Source of the DNA: Microbacterium sufflavum
GTDB lineage: Bacteria; Actinomycetota; Actinomycetes; Actinomycetales; Microbacteriaceae
Assembly: GCF_023091155.1 (NCBI RefSeq)
Contig: NZ_JAHWXK010000001.1
Coordinates: 1,550,001 to 1,614,000, forward strand
Direction: 5' to 3'
Length of the DNA stretch: 64,000 nucleotides
Positions 59,404-64,000 of the stretch are shown here, piece by piece (position 1 is the stretch's first letter; each line of letters opens with the position of its first letter). The translations under genes were made by a program, and so were the position numbers. The notes under the pieces are model-generated. The model ran no database searches and had not been told where the DNA came from. It saw nothing but the letters and a program-made list of their open reading frames with translations.

Positions 59404-59419
59404 GGGGACTTCTCCCCAT
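59404..59419. promoter_or_regulatory. Palindromic operator, site 2 (WXG100 gene)
   Basis: TGGGGACTTCTCCCCA has the same half sites as the palindrome at 37002-37017. It ends 23 bases before the TACTCT -10 box at 59443, against 24 bases at the other site. It begins one base after the lipoprotein stop codon, so it serves only the WXG100 gene. Confidence 0.65.
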
Positions 59420-59442
59420 TTGCGTGGCGGGTGCCCTTCGTT

Positions 59443-59448
59443 ACTCTC
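59443..59448 (+). promoter_or_regulatory. -10 box of the WXG100 gene
   Basis: TACTCT fits TANNNT, 52 bases before the ATG at 59501. The leader carries GGAAGG (about 59487-59492) as ribosome site. The region at the expected -35 reads TTTGCG right beside the palindrome. Confidence 0.4.
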
Positions 59449-59500
59449 GAAGAACAAGAACACCTCCGGCACCGGCCGGGGCGACCGGAAGGTAACACCA

Positions 59501-59797
59501 ATGACGAACCTCAAAGTCAGCTACGCCGACATGAAGGACGCTGCTGGCCGTCTCCGCACGGGCCAGCAGGACATCGAGACCCAGCTCAAGAACCTGCGCG
59601 CCTACGTGTCGCAGCTCGTCTCGGGCGGCTTCGTGACCACGTCCGCCTCGGGTGCGTTCGACGCCTCGTACGCGCAGTTCAACCAGGGTGCCACCGCGAC
59701 CATCGCGGGCATCGAGGGCATGGCCCGCTTCCTCGACGTGGCGGCCCAGTCGCTGCAGTCGACCGACGAGCAGCTCGCGGCGCAGATCCGCCAGTAA
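59501..59797 (+). CDS. WXG100-family protein (putative type VII substrate)
   Basis: Protein of 98 residues, two predicted helices in a hairpin. Helix 1 is SYADMKDAAGRLRTGQQDIETQ and helix 2 begins AFDASYAQFNQGATATIAGIEG. The size and the SQLV-turn-AF pattern match WXG100 proteins, but the Trp-x-Gly turn reads GGF instead. No C-terminal YxxxD/E export motif is present, so a partner may supply it. The promoter carries the same palindrome as the EssC operon. A perfect terminator hairpin follows. It is likely the exported partner of the EssC-like ATPase. Confidence 0.8.
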   Translation: MTNLKVSYADMKDAAGRLRTGQQDIETQLKNLRAYVSQLVSGGFVTTSASGAFDASYAQFNQGATATIAGIEGMARFLDVAAQSLQSTDEQLAAQIRQ

Positions 59798-59807
59798 CGC
59801 CTCAGCG

Positions 59808-59842
59808 AGAAGAGGGGATGCCGATCCGGCATCCCCTCTTCT
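59808..59842 (+). terminator. Terminator of the WXG100 gene
   Basis: AGAAGAGGGGATGCC and GGCATCCCCTCTTCT pair perfectly over 15 bp around the loop GATCC, eleven bases after the stop codon. It ends the monocistronic unit and implies strong transcription. Confidence 0.85.
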
Positions 59843-59947
59843 GCGTCTCCGGGCGCTGTCCCCGACCCCGCACGAGGACGGATGCGGCACGCTCCGCGTC
59901 ACCCGCGTCGGCATATTGCCATGCGCATGACCCGTGCATACCGTGAC

Positions 59948-59984
59948 TTCCGAAACACGCTGACGGGGGGCTGGCGTTTCGGAA
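59948..59984. promoter_or_regulatory. Inverted repeat ahead of the Gly/Tyr-rich protein
   Basis: TTCCGAAAC (59948-59956) and GTTTCGGAA (59976-59984) are exact reverse complements, 19 bases apart with a G-run between. It lies about 50 bases before the ATG at 60037 and could be an operator or a leader hairpin. Confidence 0.4.
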
Positions 59985-60036
59985 AGCATCATCGTTTCGA
60001 GGCTTCATCCTGCCCGCAGCGGGAAAGGAAGAGATC

Positions 60037-60429
60037 ATGGAGACGACGATGAAGAGCAACGACAAGGGACGGCGGTTCGCGCGCTGGGGAAAGCTGGCGG
60101 TGGCGTCGGGAGCCGTCGCGGTCGCCTGCGGGATCGCGTTCGCGGCTCCCGCCTCGGCCGATGACGGCTACGGAGGCTACGACTTCGGCTCCGGCAACAC
60201 GTACAGCTGGGGCCAGGGGTACGACGGCGGCTACGGCTACGGCAGCTCCTACGGCGACGGGTGGGGTCAGCCCAACGGATCGTCGAACTGGTGGGCGTCG
60301 AACGACGTCGTGCAGAACGTGCTGCAGGGCAACTCCTGGGCCGGAGCGCCCAGCGTGCAGAACTCGGGATACTCGCCGCAGCAGGTCTCCTCGTGGGGCA
60401 ACAGCCTGTTCTCGTCGTGGTGGCGCTGA
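60037..60429 (+). CDS. Secreted Gly/Tyr/Ser/Trp-rich small protein
   Basis: Protein of 130 residues. A basic start (KSNDKGRRFARWGK), a hydrophobic stretch and ASADD give a signal peptide with cleavage after ASA. The mature part of about 87 residues is low complexity: GYGGYDFGSGNTYSWGQGYD, repeated GYGSSYGDGWGQ, then a more structured end with SVQNSGYSPQQVSSWGNS and a final FSSWWR. I do not recognise a family. Composition suggests a flexible, aggregation- or adhesion-prone secreted polypeptide. AAGGAAG precedes the ATG at 60037. It lies just after the WXG100 gene but behind a terminator. Confidence 0.8.
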   Translation: METTMKSNDKGRRFARWGKLAVASGAVAVACGIAFAAPASADDGYGGYDFGSGNTYSWGQGYDGGYGYGSSYGDGWGQPNGSSNWWASNDVVQNVLQGNSWAGAPSVQNSGYSPQQVSSWGNSLFSSWWR

Positions 60430-60504
60430 ACGCTCGTCGCGTTTCGGTCGCGCAGCGGTGAGCACGAGTTCCTGACCGCGTCGGCGACCCCCACCGCGCA
60501 GAGT

Positions 60505-60538
60505 TCGACCCCTGGACGTCCGGACGTCCAGGGGTCGA
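60505..60538. terminator. 34-bp perfect palindrome between convergent genes
   Basis: TCGACCCCTGGACGTCC and GGACGTCCAGGGGTCGA are exact reverse complements with no loop. It lies between the secreted protein gene and the convergent recombinase-like gene, and can terminate both. Confidence 0.75.
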
Positions 60539-60545
60539 GGTCTGC

Positions 60546-61022
60546 TCAGCGGAGGGCCGCGGCCGCGTCGGCCAGATGCCGGGCGTTGTGGTTGAGCACC
60601 TTCACGATGATGCCGTGGCGACGCAGCTCGGCGACCGTGCGGGCGCCCTCCTCGCTGTCGCGGCCGAGCGCGGCGATCGTCGCGACGACCAGCACGTCAC
60701 CGGCGTGCAGGGTGCCGATGAGACGGGCGATCCGGTCGCTCCAGCTCTCCAGGATGTCCGGGGCCGGATGGCGGAAGCCCTCGATGGGCACGCCGAAGCG
60801 GGTGAGGTCGGCGCGCTGCTCCACGACCGAGGGCATGTCGTCGCGGGAGACGACGAGGCCGACCAGGCGGGAGCCATCGGGCCGGGCGAGCCAGAAGTTG
60901 CGGTTCGCCTGCAGCTCGGTGAAGCACTTGGGGCACTCGGCGGCCGCGTGCGGCAGATGCAGCGGGCTCGTCAGGGCCTCGTCGACGGATGCCGCCGTCG
61001 TGGGTTCGATCGTCTCGCTCAT
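60546..61022 (-). CDS. Degenerate serine-recombinase-like protein
   Basis: Protein of 158 residues. From about 50 to 145 it follows the catalytic domain of resolvase/invertase serine recombinases: LVGLVVSRDDMPSVVEQRAD, LIGTLHAGDVLVVATIAALG, then RDSEEGARTVAELRRHG. The nucleophile position is S59, but the Arg before it (ARVS) is Val, and the LDRLGR motif reads IAALGR, losing an Asp and an Arg needed for chemistry; R121 remains. No DNA-binding helix-turn-helix follows. A short N-terminus with CPKC precedes. It is probably inactive as a recombinase, perhaps a regulator or a remnant. Similar stand-alone proteins occur in actinobacteria. Confidence 0.75.
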   Translation of the reverse strand: MSETIEPTTAASVDEALTSPLHLPHAAAECPKCFTELQANRNFWLARPDGSRLVGLVVSRDDMPSVVEQRADLTRFGVPIEGFRHPAPDILESWSDRIARLIGTLHAGDVLVVATIAALGRDSEEGARTVAELRRHGIIVKVLNHNARHLADAAAALR

Positions 61023-61135
61023 CGCGCACCTCCGTCCTCCATTGTGCCCTGTCCGCGACCGGATCTGTGCCCTGCGGGCGCCTGCCGGGCGTCCGGTTTT
61101 GCACCCGTGGCGGGAGCCCGACCAGAATAGGGGTC

Positions 61136-61702
61136 ATGCGTCGCCTCACCGCTGTCCTTCTCGCGTCCGCCTCGCTCCTCCTGCTGGCCGGATGCGCCCC
61201 ATCGGAGGACGAGCGGCGCGGCGACCTCGCGGCCGAACTGGAGGGCATCGACGGCGTGGACACCGCGCGCGTGGACAGCGTCGAGGTCGTGGTCGCGACC
61301 GAACCGGGGCTGTCCGAGGACGACTCCGTGGAGGTGCTGCAGGGCGTGCGCGATCTCGTGCTCGCGCAGGACGACGCCGAGGACTACACCTCCGTCGCCG
61401 TCTGGTTCTACGGACAGGGCGAGAGCTCGTGGACCGGTGACTGGGGCCTCGGCGCGATCGCCGCGGACGGGTTCGACCAGCAGGCGGCGTTCCTCGCGTC
61501 TCTCGCCGGGTGGGACGGCGTCACCGCCGCCGATGCTCCCGTGAGCAGCGTCGAGCTGAAGGTGACGCGGAACGACGACCAGGTCGTGGAGCTCACGGCG
61601 AGCGCCGAGTCGGCGGGTGTCGCGGACGAGTGGAAGACCGAACTGCAGGAGCTGTGGACCTCCAGCGGCGGTGACGCGGATCAGGCGATCCGCTGGCGCT
61701 GA
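61136..61702 (+). CDS. Secreted lipoprotein, function unknown
   Basis: Protein of 188 residues. The signal VLLASASLLLLAGC has lipobox LAGC with C20 as lipid site. The mature domain has alternating strands and helices (VDSVEVVVATEPGLSEDDSV, YTSVAVWFYGQ, VSSVELKVTRNDDQVVELT) and no recognised family. It is convergent with the Esx-like gene cluster and divergent from the recombinase-like gene. A role at the surface near the secretion genes is possible but unproven. Confidence 0.75.
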   Translation: MRRLTAVLLASASLLLLAGCAPSEDERRGDLAAELEGIDGVDTARVDSVEVVVATEPGLSEDDSVEVLQGVRDLVLAQDDAEDYTSVAVWFYGQGESSWTGDWGLGAIAADGFDQQAAFLASLAGWDGVTAADAPVSSVELKVTRNDDQVVELTASAESAGVADEWKTELQELWTSSGGDADQAIRWR

Positions 61703-61720
61703 GCGAACGCGCCCCGCAGG

Positions 61721-62002
61721 TTACGGGGTTCCGCCGTTCGCGGCACTGGTGATCTCGGCCTCCTGCGTCTCGAACGCGGTCGCGGCATCGCGGGCGACCA
61801 CGCCCGCACCGGCGGTCATGCTCTGCAGCTGCAGCAGCGTGCCCTTGGCCCACATCGCCCAGGTGTCGGCGGCCGCGGAGACGGCGGAGCTGCCGCACGC
61901 GCCGAGTGCGAGGTCCACGTCGAGGCTCATGGCCCATGCGGTGCTCTGCAGCGTGCCGCCGGTCGCGCCGACGGCTTCGGAGTCGAACTGGAGATCGGTC
62001 AT
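61721..62002 (-). CDS. Esx-like small helical protein
   Basis: Protein of 93 residues with a helix-turn-helix pattern: helix 1 DSEAVGATGGTLQSTAWAMS, a Gly-Ser turn (ACGSSAV), and helix 2 SAAADTWAMWAKGTLLQLQ, then an Ala/Glu-rich end. It resembles actinobacterial Esx/EspC-like partners without an exact WxG. The start overlaps the preceding lipoprotein stop by one base (TGATG), so the three genes of this leftward cluster are coupled. Confidence 0.7.
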   Translation of the reverse strand: MTDLQFDSEAVGATGGTLQSTAWAMSLDVDLALGACGSSAVSAAADTWAMWAKGTLLQLQSMTAGAGVVARDAATAFETQEAEITSAANGGTP

Positions 62003-62175
62003 CACGGCACCTTCACATCGTCGGGGGAGTAGGTCTCGGTGGGGTCGGGTCGGGGGTCGCCGGAGGGTGCCGACGGCTCCGCGGAGACCGCGCGCGGAGC
62101 GGCTGCGGCGGGCGTGCAGCCGACGAGCGCGATCCCGCCGATCAGGATGAGCGCCCAGCCGCCGGATCGCCGCAT
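62002..62175 (-). CDS. Very short lipoprotein
   Basis: Protein of 57 residues. The signal WALILIGGIALVGC ends in lipobox LVGC (C20), leaving only 37 mature residues rich in Pro/Ala/Asp (SAPSGDPRPDPTETYSPDD). It is coupled at both ends by TGATG junctions to the large protein and the Esx-like protein. Too short for an enzyme; it may be a membrane tether or immunity-like partner. That is speculation. Confidence 0.7.
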   Translation of the reverse strand: MRRSGGWALILIGGIALVGCTPAAAAPRAVSAEPSAPSGDPRPDPTETYSPDDVKVP

Positions 62176-64000
62176 CAGGTGCCCTCCGCCCACGAGGTGT
62201 TGGCCTCGACACCGCGCTGGTAGTCGGCGAACATCTCGCGGGCGAGGTCGTCGACCTGCCCCGCCGAGAGGCCCTCGGTCATTCCCAGGTCCACGAGCAT
62301 CTGCTCGATGGTCTCCATGGTCGCGATCTCGCGGCCGTTCGCCGCGTCGGCCTGAGCCTCCAGCAGCGCCTCGTGCGAGTTCGCCCACGCCGCCGTCGCC
62401 TGTCCGGAGCCCCAGTCGGAGACGCCGCCGATCACGGCGCTCTGCGCCACATCGATCACCACGCTCCCGCCGGCCACGAGGACGTCGCCCACGGCCGGGA
62501 TCGGGATCAGGCCGACCACGGTGCCCACTCCGTCGATCGCGGCCTGGACCGCTTCGTCGTGACGGGTCGCCTCGCCGAGGGCGGCTCCGGCCGGGGAGCC
62601 GTCGAGCCAGCCCTGCAGCTCCACGACACGCTCCAGGGCGTCGGCCTTGAAGGCGCTGTCGGCGGGCGCCAGGTCGGCGATCGCGATGAGCGCGTCCTGG
62701 TACTGCTGCACCGACTGGGCGATGACCGCGGCACCGGCGGACGGCGTCTCCCCGTCGCTCCAGGCGGCCGTGCCGAGGAGCTGCGCGAGCTGCGCCTGCG
62801 TGACATCGGGGATCGCGCGCGGGTCGTCCGTCCCGATCAGCAGGTTCTCGAAGTACGGACGGGTTCCCGCGGCCGGGTCGCTCTCGCTGATGGCCTCGGA
62901 GAAGTAGGGCATCGCGACCGAGATGCCCTCGGCGACGCGCACCTGGCCGATGCTCGTGAGGTTCTCCGGCAGGAACGATTCGTTGCCGGTGAGCTCGCGC
63001 ACGACCTGGGTGGTGAGTTCCGCCACGCGCTGCCACGTCTCGGGGTTGTACGTGTGGGTCGCATCGGCCGGGCCTCCCGCGGCCTGCTGCGCGCCGGCCC
63101 ACAGAGCTCCGGGCCCTTCGAAGCCGTCGCCGGACGAGTTCGCGCTCCAATCGCGCTCACCGAACCAGTACTCGATGCGGCCGTCGCCGAGGTCGCCGTC
63201 GCCGAACGGGTCGTTCTCGGTGGAGGTGAGCCAGTCGAGGGCCGCGTCGGGGTAGGTGCCGAGGGTCGAGAAGATGCGCCCGGCCAGATCGTCGACGCGG
63301 TTGCCGTCGAGTCCGGTCTGCTCGCCCTCCAGGAACGCCAGGGTGCGGCCGCCCGCGTTCGGGGAGAAGTCGGTCCAGCCCCCGTAGAGCATGCTGGCGG
63401 GGTCGCGCTCGATGCGATCGATCTCGTCGGCCATCGCCACCGTGAGGTTCACCCCGAGCGGGTGGTTCTTCTCGTCGGAGAACAGGAAGCCGATCGCGGC
63501 GACCGCGCCGCCGACGCTCGACGAGGCGCCGGTGAGCATGCTCTCGGCGAAGTCCTTCGACGTCGACTCCATCCAGATCTGGGATCCGGTCGACAGGCCG
63601 CCGCGGATCGACGTCGCCAGGGCGAGCGCCGTCGCACCGGCCAGGCCGTCCACCATGACGGCGTCGCCGAGGTTGTCGATCATCGAGACGGTGTTCTCGC
63701 CGCCGACCTCCAGGAAGAACTGCGACATGACGAACGTGTCGTCGCCCCACACGTCGAAGAAGTCCTGCATCGCCTGCAGGTTCTCGTCGGTGATGTCGCC
63801 CTCGGCGATCTCGTCCGCCACGTTCGCGAACGCGTCGCCGAGGTTGTCGTAGTTCAGGTCGTCGATGTCGTCGATGCCCGCGAAGCTCAGCGCCGACTGC
63901 ATGGCGTCCCAGCGCGGAGAGGCCGGCGGGGCGAGGGCGGCCACCAGCGTGCTGTCGGCGGTCTCGCGCTGCGTGGCGAGGGCCTTGAGCTGGTTCGCGG
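62175..64000 (-). CDS. Large protein of a type VII-linked cluster (5' part outside window)
   Basis: The reading frame is open to the right edge; 608 codons are visible with no credible start. The sequence is mostly acidic and helical (DDIDDLNYDNLGDAFANVAD, WDAMQSALSF), with Ala/Gly-rich segments such as VGGAVAAIGFLFS and VGLIPIPAVGDVLVAGGSVV that resemble the hydrophobic hairpins of secreted T7SS or LXG-type proteins. No nuclease or toxin motif was recognised. Gene order (large protein, tiny lipoprotein, Esx-like protein, all coupled) suits a secreted effector with partners. Confidence in that role is low. Confidence 0.6.
   Translation of the reverse strand, partial: ANQLKALATQRETADSTLVAALAPPASPRWDAMQSALSFAGIDDIDDLNYDNLGDAFANVADEIAEGDITDENLQAMQDFFDVWGDDTFVMSQFFLEVGGENTVSMIDNLGDAVMVDGLAGATALALATSIRGGLSTGSQIWMESTSKDFAESMLTGASSSVGGAVAAIGFLFSDEKNHPLGVNLTVAMADEIDRIERDPASMLYGGWTDFSPNAGGRTLAFLEGEQTGLDGNRVDDLAGRIFSTLGTYPDAALDWLTSTENDPFGDGDLGDGRIEYWFGERDWSANSSGDGFEGPGALWAGAQQAAGGPADATHTYNPETWQRVAELTTQVVRELTGNESFLPENLTSIGQVRVAEGISVAMPYFSEAISESDPAAGTRPYFENLLIGTDDPRAIPDVTQAQLAQLLGTAAWSDGETPSAGAAVIAQSVQQYQDALIAIADLAPADSAFKADALERVVELQGWLDGSPAGAALGEATRHDEAVQAAIDGVGTVVGLIPIPAVGDVLVAGGSVVIDVAQSAVIGGVSDWGSGQATAAWANSHEALLEAQADAANGREIATMETIEQMLVDLGMTEGLSAGQVDDLAREMFADYQRGVEANTSWAEGT

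Noticed and set aside
60546..61022. Integrase marking a mobile island
   Set aside because: No DNA-binding domain, lost catalytic residues, no att-like direct repeats or tRNA nearby.

Overview
The window reads as chromosomal DNA of a high-GC actinobacterium. GC-rich third positions, frequent GTG starts, ATGA/GTGA/TGATG start-stop overlaps, TANNNT -10 boxes lying six bases before the start codon and an IdeR/DtxR-like iron box all point that way. Gene content (DUF222-HNH protein, Rv2578c-type radical SAM protein, FHA/PP2C/kinase locus, WXG100-like proteins) suggests Microbacteriaceae, probably Microbacterium; the genus is an inference. No rRNA, tRNA, CRISPR array, insertion sequence or prophage was recognised.

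Left part (1-13 kb): a partial radical SAM protein, a VanY-like D,D-carboxypeptidase, a small membrane protein, an acyl-CoA dehydrogenase, REP-like palindromes, and a ribbon-helix-helix/MazF-type toxin-antitoxin pair. Then comes a compact catabolic operon: GntR/UTRA regulator, 2-hydroxyacid dehydrogenase, LsrK-like kinase, LsrF-like thiolase, cupin, and a CUT1 ABC importer without its own ATPase. The kinase and thiolase resemble autoinducer-2 processing enzymes, but the transporter, regulator and isomerase position all differ from the enterobacterial lsr operon.

Middle (12-37 kb): a HIT protein and a DUF222-HNH protein, then a leftward ECF-transporter locus with a fused double ATPase, EcfT, a siderophore-interacting flavoprotein and two S-component-like genes, one frameshifted and carrying an expanded repeat. 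An iron box precedes the ATPase. Next are a secreted subtilase, a CstA / YbdD / LytS-LytTR / DUF485-like / SSS-symporter cluster that looks like a small-carboxylate (pyruvate/acetate) sensing and uptake module, pirin, a GNAT protein, RecQ, an acyl-CoA oxidase-like flavoprotein, a zinc alcohol dehydrogenase and Tag glycosylase.

Right part (37-64 kb): a ten-gene rightward operon with nearly all junctions overlapping. It encodes a 2022-residue single-pass protein made of cadherin-like and fibronectin-III repeats, MoxR ATPase, DUF58 protein, a membrane transglutaminase-like protein lacking its catalytic Cys, RDD-FHA, PP2C phosphatase, FHA, Ser/Thr kinase, FHA, and an EssC-like FtsK/SpoIIIE ATPase with an N-terminal FHA domain. 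It is followed by an intradiol-dioxygenase-like lipoprotein, a WXG100-family gene, a secreted Gly/Tyr/Trp-rich protein, a degenerate serine-recombinase-like protein, a lipoprotein, and a leftward cluster of a large protein, a tiny lipoprotein and an Esx-like protein. The big operon and the separate WXG100 gene each carry the same 16-bp palindrome (TGGGGA-N4-TCCCCA) at the same distance from a -10 box. This links them as one regulon and supports a phospho-regulated type VII-like secretion system with an associated giant surface protein. No EccB, EccD, EccE or mycosin is visible here.
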